DNA of 32,045 nucleotides, from contig CAMFLK010000014.1 of assembly GCA_945957135.1 (NCBI GenBank), positions 1 through 32,045 on the forward strand, written 5' to 3'. Shown here piece by piece: positions 7,493 through 16,145 of the stretch. The position numbers and the translations under genes are program-made. Within the stretch, counting starts at the first letter, position 1. Every line of letters starts with the position of its first letter. Source of the stretch: an uncultured Rhodospirillales bacterium. Its GTDB lineage: Bacteria > Pseudomonadota > Alphaproteobacteria > Acetobacterales > Acetobacteraceae. The notes under the pieces were generated by a model. It was not told the DNA's origin and made no database searches. It worked only from the letters and a program-made list of their open reading frames with translations.

Positions 7493-8362
7493 TCAGGCTG
7501 ATGCAGCGAGATCGCCATAGCCGATCCGCGCGATTCCCGCCGCATCCAGCGCGGCGGCGACGGCGGGGCTGAGCAGGGCGGCCAGCTCCTCCTCATGCCG
7601 GTACTCCGGCATCAGCACATCGAGCGTGGCGTCGCGGCCGGCGGCGGGGTGGAAATAGAGTTCGCTGACGCCGGACGGCAGGCGGGGAATCAGGCGCAGC
7701 ATCCGCGCCTCGGTCATCGCCCCGGTCCAGGCGAGGCCGAACACCGCGTCGTTCGCCGCCATGCCAGCGCGGCGGATCTGGTTCCGGAGCAGCCGCGTCC
7801 AGACATGCAGGGCACGGGCGCCGAAACCGGGCGCCTCACCGCAGTCCCGCATCACCGCCGGCGGTTCGGCCGGCACGCGCACGGCGCGCAGGCCGAATTC
7901 GCGGCCGGTCTCCACCAGCAGCCGCCCCACGGTGGGATGCAGGTGCATGTGCTTGTGCGCGTCGGCATGGTCCAGCACCAGGCCGGTGGCGGCGAAGGCG
8001 GCGAACTGGGCGCGGATTTCGGCGGCGAGCTGGCGGCGGATGCGCGGGCGGAAGAAGTAGTTCACGCCCAGGCGCCGCTGGCCCGAGGGGAACATCCTCT
8101 GCCCGTCCACCAGATCGGGGATTTCCGCCGGCGCCAGCACGGACGGTCCCTCGATCACCACAAGGTGCAGCCCGACGCGCAGCCCCGGCAGCCGCTTCGC
8201 CCGTGCCACCGCGTCCGCGGCCGCCGCGCCCGCCACCATCAGGCTGGCGGCGCCGAGCACGCCGTCGCGATGGGCGCGCTCGATGCCCTCGTTCACCGCC
8301 ACCGACAGGCCGAAATCATCGGCGGAGAGAATGGCGCGGCGGGAGGGGTGCGAAGGCGGCAT
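7493..8362 (-). CDS. hpnK: ChbG/YdjC-type deacetylase, hopanoid-associated HpnK
   Basis: This 289-aa protein belongs to the YdjC/ChbG carbohydrate deacetylase family. The metal-binding strings ILSADDFGLS near the N-terminus and DHADAHKHMHLHPTVG in the middle are intact. Strings such as ERAHRDGVLGAASLMVAG and LPGLRVGLHLV, and FFRPRIRRQLAAEIRAQF, match what I know of the HpnK subfamily found with hopanoid biosynthesis genes, where a sugar-deacetylation step on hopanoid head groups is suspected. I chose the ATG at 8362 because it directly precedes the family's first strand; upstream codons lack family character. It is divergent from the ABC binding-protein gene and followed by the 87-aa gene. 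No squalene-hopene cyclase or hpnA-J gene is seen nearby; hpnN lies about 9 kb away. Confidence 0.78.
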   Translation of the reverse strand: MPPSHPSRRAILSADDFGLSVAVNEGIERAHRDGVLGAASLMVAGAAAADAVARAKRLPGLRVGLHLVVIEGPSVLAPAEIPDLVDGQRMFPSGQRRLGVNYFFRPRIRRQLAAEIRAQFAAFAATGLVLDHADAHKHMHLHPTVGRLLVETGREFGLRAVRVPAEPPAVMRDCGEAPGFGARALHVWTRLLRNQIRRAGMAANDAVFGLAWTGAMTEARMLRLIPRLPSGVSELYFHPAAGRDATLDVLMPEYRHEEELAALLSPAVAAALDAAGIARIGYGDLAASA

Positions 8363-8405
8363 GGCGGCCCACCATGGCCGGGAAGTCGCGGGCCCTGTCA
8401 ATCCA

Positions 8406-8436
8406 TTGACGCCTTCCCGAGGCGGTGTCAGCGTTA
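8406..8436 (+). promoter_or_regulatory. Candidate promoter of the ABC transporter operon
   Basis: A TTGACG hexamer (8406-8411) lies in the 118-base divergent gap between hpnK and the binding-protein gene. A weak -10 candidate (GCGTTA, 8431-8436, spacer 19) follows, next to a tandem AGCGTT repeat. The -10 fit is poor, so this is only a candidate. Confidence 0.25.
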
Positions 8437-8480
8437 GCGTTATCAGCACCGAAAAAAGCACCTCTGGGGAGGGGGCAACC

Positions 8481-10403
8481 ATGCTGCTCAAGATGTCTCG
8501 CCGCGCCATCCTGGCCGCCACGGTGGCCTTGCCCTTCGCCACTGCCGCGCTGGCCCAGCCCTATCAGCAGGCGCCGATGTTCGAGGAGCTGGTGAAATCC
8601 GGCAAGCTGCCGCCGGTGGCCGAGCGCCTGCCGGCCAAGCCCTATGTGGAAAAGCCGTTCGACCGGGTGGGCAAGTATGGCGGCACCTGGCGCATGGCCG
8701 TGCTGGGCGGCGGCGACAACTACAATTTCGTCCGCACCATCGCCAACGAGAACCTGATGCGCTGGACGCCGGACTGGACCGCCACCGAGCCCAACGTGGC
8801 CGAGAGCGTGACCGTCAACGCCGACGCCACCGCCTTCACCTTCAAGCTGCGGCCGGGCATGCGCTGGTCGGACGGCGCGCCGTTCAACGCCGACGACATC
8901 ATGTTCTGGTACGAGGACGTCTTCTCCAACCCGCAGCTGACGCCGAGCAAGCCCTCGATCTTCACCGCCGGCGGCCAGCCGGTGAAGGTGGAGAAGATCG
9001 ACGACACCACCGTGGTGTTCCGCTTCGTCCGTCCCTACGGCCTGTTCCTGCAGCAGCTCGCCAACGGGTTCGGCCAGCTGCCGACGATCTATCCCAAGCA
9101 TTACCTCAAGCAGTTCCACGTCAAATACAACAAGGACGGCATCGACAAGATGCTGGCCGCCGACGCCTCGGCGAAAGACTGGGTGCAGCTGTTCAACTCC
9201 AAGATCACGCCGAACTACCTCACGGTGTTCTGGCAGAACACCGATTTGCCGACGCTGTTTCCCTGGGTGATGACCAACAAATACGGCTCGGTGGAGCGCG
9301 TGGTGGCGCAACGCAATCCGTATTACTGGAAGGTCGATCCCGCGGGGAACCAGCTTCCCTATATCGACCGCGTCACCTGGGACCAGGTGAACGACGTGCA
9401 GCTCGCGCTGCTGAAGGCGATCAACGGCGAGATCGACTACCAGCTGCGCCATATCGGCCAGGTGGCGTTCAAGTCCACGCTGTTCGACAACCAGAAGCGC
9501 GGCAATTATCGTTTCTTCGACGTGGCGGACCACCCGGCCAACGACGCGGTGCTGCTGTTCAACCTCAACATCGCCGACCCGGTGAAACAGGCCATCTTCC
9601 GCAACAAGGATTTCCGCATCGGCGTGTCGCTCGCCATCGACCGGCAGGAGATCATCGACAGCGTCTATGTCGGCCAGGGCGACCCGGTGCAGGTCTCCGT
9701 GCGGCCGGACAACCCGCTGTACAACGAGCGGCTGGCCAAGCAGTACAGCCAGCGCGACCTGAAGAAGGCCGGCGAATATCTCGACAAGGCCGGGCTGGAC
9801 AAGACGGATTCCGAGGGCTTCCGCCTCGGCCCGGATGGCAAGCGCTTCAGCATCATCTTCATGGTGGCCGACGTGTACGGGCTGCAATACCCGGACGTGA
9901 TGCAGCTGGTGCAGCGCCAGGCCAAGCAGGTGGGGCTGGACATCCAGATCCGCACCACCGACTGGTCGCGCCTGACCTCGATGCAGGCGGCCAACGAGCA
10001 GGAAGCCTATCTGTGGAACTGCGTGGGCGGGGAGAGCGACGTCTATACCGACCCGCGCTGCTACTTCCCGTTCCAGACCGAGGCGATCTTCTTCGCCCGC
10101 AAATGGGCGCAGTGGTACGCCGACCATTCCACCGGCGAGGAGCCGCCGGCCGAGGTGAAGAACCTGATGGGCCTGTACGACAAGGTGAACGAGGCGGTGA
10201 CGGACGAGGCGCGCACCAAGGCGATGAAGACCTTCCTGGATGCCTCGGCCGACCAGTTCTTCGTCATCGGCATCGTCCAGGGGCCGGACAAGTTCGGCAT
10301 CGTCAAGAACGACATTAAGAACATTTATCCCAAGCCGCTGCCGCAATCCGGCTCGATGTGGGGGCCGGCGCCGATGATGGTGCAGATGTTCTTCGACAAA
10401 TAA
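8481..10403 (+). CDS. ABC transporter substrate-binding protein, family 5 (peptide/opine type)
   Basis: This 640-aa periplasmic binding protein belongs to the SBP_bac_5 (DppA/OppA) family. It is longer than the usual 520-550 residues. The start ATG at 8481 follows a strong purine-rich GGGGAGGGGG. The signal peptide holds a twin-arginine-like SRRAILAA string, followed by hydrophobic residues and ALAQ, so Tat export is possible. Family strings include FKLRPGMRWSDGAPFNADDIMF (residues 100-130), FRNKDFRIGVSLAIDRQEI and the lobe strings near LDIQIRTTDW. It is the first gene of a transport operon with two permeases and two ATPases. Ligands in this family include peptides, opines, glucuronides and other oligosaccharides; the downstream dehydratase favours a sugar-acid-containing ligand. 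Confidence 0.92.
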   Translation: MLLKMSRRAILAATVALPFATAALAQPYQQAPMFEELVKSGKLPPVAERLPAKPYVEKPFDRVGKYGGTWRMAVLGGGDNYNFVRTIANENLMRWTPDWTATEPNVAESVTVNADATAFTFKLRPGMRWSDGAPFNADDIMFWYEDVFSNPQLTPSKPSIFTAGGQPVKVEKIDDTTVVFRFVRPYGLFLQQLANGFGQLPTIYPKHYLKQFHVKYNKDGIDKMLAADASAKDWVQLFNSKITPNYLTVFWQNTDLPTLFPWVMTNKYGSVERVVAQRNPYYWKVDPAGNQLPYIDRVTWDQVNDVQLALLKAINGEIDYQLRHIGQVAFKSTLFDNQKRGNYRFFDVADHPANDAVLLFNLNIADPVKQAIFRNKDFRIGVSLAIDRQEIIDSVYVGQGDPVQVSVRPDNPLYNERLAKQYSQRDLKKAGEYLDKAGLDKTDSEGFRLGPDGKRFSIIFMVADVYGLQYPDVMQLVQRQAKQVGLDIQIRTTDWSRLTSMQAANEQEAYLWNCVGGESDVYTDPRCYFPFQTEAIFFARKWAQWYADHSTGEEPPAEVKNLMGLYDKVNEAVTDEARTKAMKTFLDASADQFFVIGIVQGPDKFGIVKNDIKNIYPKPLPQSGSMWGPAPMMVQMFFDK

Positions 10404-10409
10404 ACGAAG

Positions 10410-11396
10410 ATGCGCGACTACGTGCTCCGGCGGCTATTGTATATGGTGCCGACGATCTTCCTGATTTCGGTGATCGCCTTCATCATCATCCGGCTGCCGC
10501 CGGGGGACTACCTCACCACCGTCATCGCGGAGATGTCGGCCAACGGCGCGCCGGCGGACAGCGGCACCATCGCCTCGCTGCGCGCGCGCTACGGGCTGGG
10601 CGATGCCGCCTACATCCAGTATTGGCGCTGGATCAGCGGCATCGTGCTGCGCGGCGATTTCGGCCTGTCCTTCGAACGCAACGTGCCGGTGACCAGCCTG
10701 ATCTGGGGGCGGCTGGGGGCGACCTTCGGCATATCCCTCACCACGCTGCTGTTCATCTGGGTGCTCGCCTTTCCCATCGGCATCTACTCCGCGGTGCGGA
10801 AATACTCGATCGGCGACTACGTCGTGACGTTCTTCGGATTCCTCGGCCTGGCGACGCCGAACTTCCTGCTGGCCCTGGTGCTGATGTACGTCTCCGTGCG
10901 CTATTTCGGCCAGAGCGTGGGCGGGCTGGTCTCGCCGGAATATCTCGACCAGCCCTGGACGCTCGACAAATTCGCCGATCTCGCCGCCCATGTCTGGCTG
11001 CCGGTGGTGGTGATCGGCGCCTCCGGCATGGCCGGGCTGATCCGCATCATGCGCGCCAACCTGCTCGACGAGCTCTACAAACCCTATGTCGTCACGGCGC
11101 GGGCCAAGGGCATGTCGGAATTCCGGCTGCTGCTGAAATACCCCGTGCGGGTGGCGCTCAATCCGTTCCTCAGCACGGTGGGCTGGATTCTGCCCACGCT
11201 GGTCTCGGGCGAGATCATCGTCTCCGTCGTGCTCAGCCTGCCCACCACCGGCCCGCTGCTGCTGCGCGCGCTGCTGGTGCAGGACATGTACCTGGCCGGC
11301 AGCATCATCATGCTGGTCAGCATGCTCACCGTGGTGGGCACGCTGGTCTCGGACATCCTGCTCGCCTGGGTCGATCCGCAGATCCGCTACCAGTGA
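10410..11396 (+). CDS. ABC transporter permease, DppB type
   Basis: This 328-aa inner-membrane protein has the DppB/OppB pattern: an N-terminal membrane segment (MRDYVLRRLLYMVPTIFLISVIAF), a periplasmic stretch with RYGLGDAAYIQYWRWISGIVLRGDFGLSF, then five further membrane segments. The cytoplasmic EAA-like loop that contacts the ATPases is YVVTARAKGMSEFRLLLKYPVRVALNP. It starts 6 bases after the binding-protein stop codon, and its own stop overlaps the GTG start of the next permease. It forms the translocation channel with the following gene product. Confidence 0.93.
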   Translation: MRDYVLRRLLYMVPTIFLISVIAFIIIRLPPGDYLTTVIAEMSANGAPADSGTIASLRARYGLGDAAYIQYWRWISGIVLRGDFGLSFERNVPVTSLIWGRLGATFGISLTTLLFIWVLAFPIGIYSAVRKYSIGDYVVTFFGFLGLATPNFLLALVLMYVSVRYFGQSVGGLVSPEYLDQPWTLDKFADLAAHVWLPVVVIGASGMAGLIRIMRANLLDELYKPYVVTARAKGMSEFRLLLKYPVRVALNPFLSTVGWILPTLVSGEIIVSVVLSLPTTGPLLLRALLVQDMYLAGSIIMLVSMLTVVGTLVSDILLAWVDPQIRYQ

Positions 11397-12511
11397 GCGC
11401 CGTGGCCGAAACCCTGGATGCGGGCGACGAACCCCGAATCGTCGTCGCCGGGCAATGGAAGCTGTTCTGGTGGAAGTTCCGCAAGCACCGCCTGGCGATG
11501 GCGAGCCTGGTGGTGCTGGGCATGATGTATTTCGTCGGTGCCTTCGCGGAGTTCTTCGCTCCCTTCCCCGTCGATCTGCCGAACACCCGCTACACCTACG
11601 CCCCGCCGCAGATGCTGCATTTGTTCCAGGACGGACGGCTCGCCCCCTACGTCAATGGCTACAAGGTGCAGATCGACCGCGTGGCCATGCGCCGCACCTT
11701 CGTCACCGACGAGGCCGTGCGCATTCCCGTGCATTTCTTCGTGCAGGGCGACCCCTACCTGCTCTGGGGCCTGTTCCCGATGCGCACGCGGCTGATGGGG
11801 GTGGAGCAGCCCGGCCAGCCGCTGTTCCTGATGGGGGCGGACCGGCTGGGGCGCGACATGCTCAGCCGGGTGATCCATTCCACCCGCATCTCGCTGTCCA
11901 TCGGGCTGGTCGGCGTGGTGATCAGCCTCAGCCTGGGCGTGCTGCTGGGCGGCGTGTCCGGCTATTTCGGGGGCGCGGTGGACACGCTGATCCAGCGGCT
12001 GATCGAGTTCGTGCGCTCGGTTCCCACCATTCCCCTGTGGATGGGCATGGCCGCCGCCGTGCCCACGCAATGGCCGCCGCTGCGCACCTATTTCATCATC
12101 ACGCTGATCATCTCGCTGATCGGCTGGACCAGCCTGGCGCGCGAGGTGCGCGGCAAGTTCCTCGTGCTGCGCAACGAGGATTTCGTCACCGCCGCCCAGC
12201 TCGACGGGCTGTCGGACCTCGCCATCATCTACAAGCACATGGTGCCCTCCTTCCTCAGCCACATCATCGCCGCCTGCACGCTGGCCATTCCCGGCATGAT
12301 CCTGGCGGAGACCGCGCTGAGCTTCCTCGGCATCGGGTTGCAACCGCCGATCGTCAGCTGGGGCGTGCTGTTGCAGGAGGCGCAGAACATCCGCGCCGTG
12401 GCCTCCGCGCCCTGGCTGCTGTTCGCGCCGGGCATCGCGGTGGTCTCGGCGGTGCTGGCGCTCAACTTCCTCGGCGACGGGCTGCGCGACGCGGCGGACC
12501 CCTATGCCTGA
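11393..12511 (+). CDS. ABC transporter permease, DppC type with long periplasmic insertion
   Basis: I start this 372-aa protein at the GTG overlapping the stop of the DppB gene (GTGA), which gives MSAVAETLDAG; a second GTG lies 9 bases downstream. The N-terminal cytoplasmic part and first membrane segment (MASLVVLGMMYFVGAFAEFF) are followed by roughly 100 residues before the conserved LMGADRLGRDMLSRVIHSTRISLSIG. Usual DppC proteins of about 290-300 residues have a much shorter stretch there, so this insertion is distinctive and may contact the large binding protein. The EAA-like loop is EDFVTAAQLDGLSDLAIIYKHMVPS. It overlaps the next ATPase gene by 8 bases. Confidence 0.92.
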   Translation: MSAVAETLDAGDEPRIVVAGQWKLFWWKFRKHRLAMASLVVLGMMYFVGAFAEFFAPFPVDLPNTRYTYAPPQMLHLFQDGRLAPYVNGYKVQIDRVAMRRTFVTDEAVRIPVHFFVQGDPYLLWGLFPMRTRLMGVEQPGQPLFLMGADRLGRDMLSRVIHSTRISLSIGLVGVVISLSLGVLLGGVSGYFGGAVDTLIQRLIEFVRSVPTIPLWMGMAAAVPTQWPPLRTYFIITLIISLIGWTSLAREVRGKFLVLRNEDFVTAAQLDGLSDLAIIYKHMVPSFLSHIIAACTLAIPGMILAETALSFLGIGLQPPIVSWGVLLQEAQNIRAVASAPWLLFAPGIAVVSAVLALNFLGDGLRDAADPYA

Positions 12512-13514
12512 GGCCCCGCTTCTCAAGGTTTCAGACCTGCGCACGCATTTCTTCACCGACGAAGGGGTGGTGAAATCGGTCGATGGCGTGGACTTCGCCG
12601 TGGAGCAGGGCCGCACGCTGTGCGTGCTGGGCGAGTCCGGCTGCGGCAAGTCGGTCACCGCGCGCTCCATCCTGCGCATCGTCGATCGGCCCGGCCGCGT
12701 GGTCTCCGGGCGGATCGAATGGCGGCGCAAGGACGGCAGCGTGGTGGACATCGCCACCCTGCCCGTGGCGGGGCGGGAGATGCGGCGCATCCGCGGCGGC
12801 GAGATCGCCATGATCTTCCAGGAGCCGATGAGCTCGCTGGGGCCGATCCACTCCATCGGCGACCAGATCATCGAAACCATCCTGCTGCACCAGGACCTTT
12901 CCAAATCCGCGGCGCGCGATAAGGCGATCCAGGCGCTGCGGCGGGTGGGCATGCCGGATGCCGAGCGGCGGCTGGCGCTGTATCCGTTCCAGCTCTCGGG
13001 CGGCATGCGCCAGCGCGCGATGATCGCGCTCGCCCTGTGCTGCGAGCCGCGGCTGCTGATCGCCGACGAGCCGACCACGGCGCTGGACGTCACCACCCAG
13101 GCCAACATCCTCGACCTGATGAAGGGACTTCAGGACGAGTACCGCATGGCCATGCTGTTCATCACCCACGATCTCGGCGTGGTCGCGGAAATCGCCGACG
13201 AGGTGGTGGTGATGTATCTCGGCCGGGTGGTGGAGCGCGGCACGGTGGACGAGATTTTCCACGCGCCGCGCCATCCCTACACGCAGGCGCTGCTGCGCTC
13301 GGTGCCCAAGCTCGGCAGCCGGGGCGAGAACCGGCGGCTCGCGGTGATCCGCGGCTCCGTGCCGCATCCCTTCGCGCGGCCTGCCGGCTGTGGCTTCGCG
13401 CCGCGCTGCGAACAGGCCATCGCCGGGCGCTGCGCCACCATCCAGCCGGAGCTGACGACTTTGGCGGACGGGCACCAGGTGCGCTGCCTGCTCTATTCGG
13501 ACCAGGCGGCATGA
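12504..13514 (+). CDS. ABC transporter ATP-binding protein, DppD type
   Basis: This 336-aa ATPase has all motor motifs: Walker A GESGCGKS, signature [12 protein letters not shown], Walker [13 protein letters not shown] and the switch histidine in LFITHDLG. The C-terminal oligopeptide-transporter extension ends in the cysteine-bearing [14 protein letters not shown], which in this family can carry an iron-sulfur cluster. It overlaps the permease upstream by 8 bases and the second ATPase downstream by 4 (ATGA). It pairs with that second ATPase to energise import. Confidence 0.94.
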   Translation: MPEAPLLKVSDLRTHFFTDEGVVKSVDGVDFAVEQGRTLCVLGESGCGKSVTARSILRIVDRPGRVVSGRIEWRRKDGSVVDIATLPVAGREMRRIRGGEIAMIFQEPMSSLGPIHSIGDQIIETILLHQDLSKSAARDKAIQALRRVGMPDAERRLALYPFQLSGGMRQRAMIALALCCEPRLLIADEPTTALDVTTQANILDLMKGLQDEYRMAMLFITHDLGVVAEIADEVVVMYLGRVVERGTVDEIFHAPRHPYTQALLRSVPKLGSRGENRRLAVIRGSVPHPFARPAGCGFAPRCEQAIAGRCATIQPELTTLADGHQVRCLLYSDQAA

Positions 13515-14542
13515 CCGAACCCACCACCCTGCTCGACGTGCGCGACCTCAAGGTGCATTTCCCCATCCAGAAGGGCGTGTTGCGCCGGGTGGTGGGGCAT
13601 GTGAAGGCGGTGGATGGGGTCAGCTTCGCCATCCGCGCGGGCGAGACGCTGAGCCTGGTCGGCGAATCCGGCTGCGGCAAGACCACGACGGGCCGCGCGG
13701 TGCTGCGAATCCTCAAGCCCAGCGCTGGGGAAATCCTCTACCATCCGAAGGACGGCCCGCCGGTCGATCTCGCCGGGCTCGACAAGCGCGCCCTGCGCCC
13801 CTACCGGCGCGACATCCGCATGATCTTCCAGGACCCGCAATCCTCGCTGAACCCGCGCCTGCCGGTGCTGGAGATCGTCGGCCAGTGCCTGCGCACCAAC
13901 GGCATCGCCAACGGCACGGAGCTGGAGCATCGCGTCGCCGACCTGCTGCGCCGGGTGGGGCTGCGGCCGGAATATCTCCGCCGCTACCCGCACGCCTTCA
14001 GCGGCGGCGAGCGCCAGCGCATCGGCATCGCCCGCGCCCTCGCCTTGTCGCCGCGCCTGGTGGTGGCGGACGAGGCTGTCTCGGCGCTGGACGTGTCGGT
14101 GCAGGCGCAGACGCTGAACCTGCTTCAGGATCTGCAGGCGGAATTCGCGCTGACCTACCTGTTCATCGCCCACGACCTCTCGGTGGTGGAGCACATCTCC
14201 GACCGCATCGCCGTGATGTATGTCGGCCGCATCGTGGAATTGGCCGACACCGCCACGCTGTTCGCCCGCCCGGCGCATCCCTATACCGAGGCGCTGCTCT
14301 CCGCCGTGCCGATCGACGATCCGCGCCTGCGCGGCAGCCGGGCCCGCATCCGCCTGGGCGGCGAGGTGGCGGACCCCGCGCGGCCGCCGCCCGGCTGCGC
14401 CTTCCATCCGCGCTGCGCCCATGCCGATGCGCGCTGCCGGGCGGAGATTCCGGTGCTGCGCGAGGTGGTGCCGGGCCATCAGGCGGCCTGCCATCATGCC
14501 GAATCCCTCACGCTGCGCGGCATCCTGCCCGAAGCGGCGTGA
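13511..14542 (+). CDS. ABC transporter ATP-binding protein, DppF type
   Basis: The start is the ATG at 13511 that overlaps the preceding stop (ATGA), giving 343 aa; the upstream extension of the frame is inside the previous gene. Walker [14 protein letters not shown]-loop [12 protein letters not shown], signature [15 protein letters not shown] and C-terminal [17 protein letters not shown] are intact. The Walker B end reads [10 protein letters not shown], where most relatives have DEPVSALD, a mild change that keeps the catalytic Glu. It is the fifth gene of the transporter operon, and the dehydratase gene starts 24 bases after it. Confidence 0.94.
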   Translation: MTEPTTLLDVRDLKVHFPIQKGVLRRVVGHVKAVDGVSFAIRAGETLSLVGESGCGKTTTGRAVLRILKPSAGEILYHPKDGPPVDLAGLDKRALRPYRRDIRMIFQDPQSSLNPRLPVLEIVGQCLRTNGIANGTELEHRVADLLRRVGLRPEYLRRYPHAFSGGERQRIGIARALALSPRLVVADEAVSALDVSVQAQTLNLLQDLQAEFALTYLFIAHDLSVVEHISDRIAVMYVGRIVELADTATLFARPAHPYTEALLSAVPIDDPRLRGSRARIRLGGEVADPARPPPGCAFHPRCAHADARCRAEIPVLREVVPGHQAACHHAESLTLRGILPEAA

Positions 14543-14566
14543 TCCGTTTCCCCGAGGAGAGCTGCC

Positions 14567-15721
14567 GTGAAGATCACCGCCATCACCGCCTATCCCGCCT
14601 GGATCGGCATCCGCAACCAGCTGCTGGTGAAGGTGGAGACCGACGAGGGCATCACCGGTTGGGGCGAATCCGGCCTGTCCGGCCGCGAGAAGGCGGTGGC
14701 CGGGGCGGTGGAGCACTACGCCCAGTTCCTGGTCGGGCGCGACCCGATGCGGGCCGGCGCGCTGTGGCAGGAGATGTATCGCAGCCAGTATTTCGAGGGC
14801 GGACGCGTGCTGACCGCGGCGATCTCGGCGATCGACATCGCGCTGTACGACATCAAGGGCAAGGCGCTGGGCGTGCCGGTCTATCAGCTGCTCGGCGGCA
14901 AGCAGCGCGACCGGGTGCCGAGCTTCGCCACCACCCATGCGCCCCCCGGCGAGGAGATGATCGCGCAGGCGCGCATGCTGATCGCGGCGGGCTGGAACTG
15001 CATGCGCCTGTCCTGCGCCAACCACGAGAGCAAGACGATCTACGAGCCGCGTGAGTCGTTGGCGGAGACCGCGCGCTGGCTGGTGCGGGCGCGCGAGGCG
15101 CTGGGCGACACGGTGGTGCTGGGCGTGGACTACCACCATCGGCTCAGCGTGGCGGAGGCCGCGAGCTTCTGCCAGAGAATGCCCAAGGGCACGCTGGATT
15201 TCCTCGAGGAGCCGATCCGCGACGAGAGCCCGGAGGCCTATGCCTCGCTGCGCACGATGACCGACATTCCCTTCGCCATCGGCGAGGAATTCAGCAGCAA
15301 GTGGCAGTTCCTGCCCTATATCGAGCGCGGGCTGCACCAGTACAACCGCATAGACATCTGCAATGTCGGCGGCTTCACCGAGGCGATGAAGGTGGCCGGG
15401 TGGAGCGAGGCGCATTACGTCGATCTGATGCCGCACAACCCGCTCGGCCCGATCTGCACCGCCGCCACGGTGCATTTCGCCGCCGCCGTGCCGAATTTCT
15501 CCTGGCTGGAAACGCGGGCGTCGCCGGCGGAGACGCATCTGGGCTTCGATTCCAGCGAGTTCTTTCCGGTGCAGGTGAAACTCGAAGGCGCGGACTATCC
15601 CGTTCCCGAAGCCCCCGGTTTGGGCGTGGAGGTGGACGAGGAGCGCATCAAGCGCGAGGCGTTCCGCTTCTGGGAAGCCCCGCATCTGCGGCGGCGCGAC
15701 GGCTCCTACACGAACTGGTAG
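14567..15721 (+). CDS. Enolase-superfamily dehydratase, D-galactonate dehydratase (DgoD) type
   Basis: This 384-aa mandelate racemase/muconate lactonizing enzyme-family protein aligns along its length with E. coli DgoD. The DgoD metal ligands and catalytic histidines appear with a constant offset of five: Asp188 and His190 in VDYHHR, Glu214 in FLEEPI, Glu240 in IGEEF, and His290 in MPHNPLGPI. Asp263 in RIDICNVGG matches the barrel Asp. These residues support acid-sugar dehydration, yielding a 2-keto-3-deoxy acid. DgoD's LSHAGG is CNVGG here, so the substrate may not be galactonate. Its position as last gene behind the ABC importer suggests it acts on the imported compound. The start is preceded by GAGGAGAGC. 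Confidence 0.88.
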   Translation: MKITAITAYPAWIGIRNQLLVKVETDEGITGWGESGLSGREKAVAGAVEHYAQFLVGRDPMRAGALWQEMYRSQYFEGGRVLTAAISAIDIALYDIKGKALGVPVYQLLGGKQRDRVPSFATTHAPPGEEMIAQARMLIAAGWNCMRLSCANHESKTIYEPRESLAETARWLVRAREALGDTVVLGVDYHHRLSVAEAASFCQRMPKGTLDFLEEPIRDESPEAYASLRTMTDIPFAIGEEFSSKWQFLPYIERGLHQYNRIDICNVGGFTEAMKVAGWSEAHYVDLMPHNPLGPICTAATVHFAAAVPNFSWLETRASPAETHLGFDSSEFFPVQVKLEGADYPVPEAPGLGVEVDEERIKREAFRFWEAPHLRRRDGSYTNW

Positions 15722-15849
15722 GGGGCGCCTGCCTTCTTCGAGGATGGCGCCGTGCTCGGTGTCGTCCTGGGCATGCTTGCTCAAGGGCCTTGACGACACC
15801 TGCGCGCGGCGCCTTTGGAGTGGAAGGCCGGGTCGAGGAAAGGCGCCTT

Positions 15850-16013
15850 TTCAGCCGATCAAGGAAAGCGGAAGGGCTCACTCCCGTCCCTTCCCTTCTT
15901 CGCATGTCAGCAGGCGCTTCGTCGTGGGGGACGGAGTCAAGGCTCTTGAGCGAAGCGTGCCTTGACGCCGTCTCCCGCAACGCGAGCATAATCGCAAGAA
16001 GCGAAGGAGCCCG
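15850..16013. repeat. Dispersed intergenic repeat, copy A
   Basis: Within the gene-free stretch 15722-16145, the bases 15918-16013 match 26653-26749 closely over about 96 positions in the same orientation, with shared blocks such as GTCAAGG, CTTGAG, CCGCAACGC and AGGAGCCCG. Weaker similarity extends left to about 15850 (shared AGGAAA, GGAAGGG, TCACT and GCATGTC). It contains an imperfect 18-bp inverted repeat (15928-15945 against 15959-15976 approximately). A further inverted match, 15775-15794 against 15936-15956, lies partly outside. No coding frame of family character was seen here. Confidence 0.65.
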
Positions 16014-16016
16014 GCT

Positions 16017-16055
16017 CTCATATCAAGGGCCATGAAGAATGACCCTTGATATGAG
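16017..16055. terminator. Bidirectional terminator-like hairpin
   Basis: Perfect 13-bp arms CTCATATCAAGGG (16017-16029) and CCCTTGATATGAG (16043-16055) flank a 13-nt loop in which CAT/ATG can also pair. TCTTTGTTT follows on the plus strand, giving a short U-rich tail. It lies between the convergent dehydratase and methyltransferase genes, so it may terminate both transcripts. It is directly adjacent to repeat copy A. Confidence 0.6.
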
Positions 16056-16145
16056 TCTTTGTTTGGCGCGCCGCCGCCCACCAACCCGGCGCGCGATACC
16101 GCCGTCCCTCCGCGATGGAAGAGTCATCGCTTCGTGCCGCCGGTA

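Noticed and set aside
13493-15799. 768-codon minus-strand frame
   Set aside because: It lies antisense to the second ATPase and dehydratase genes, which carry intact motifs; its sequence is repetitive His/Arg/Gly-rich and has no family character.
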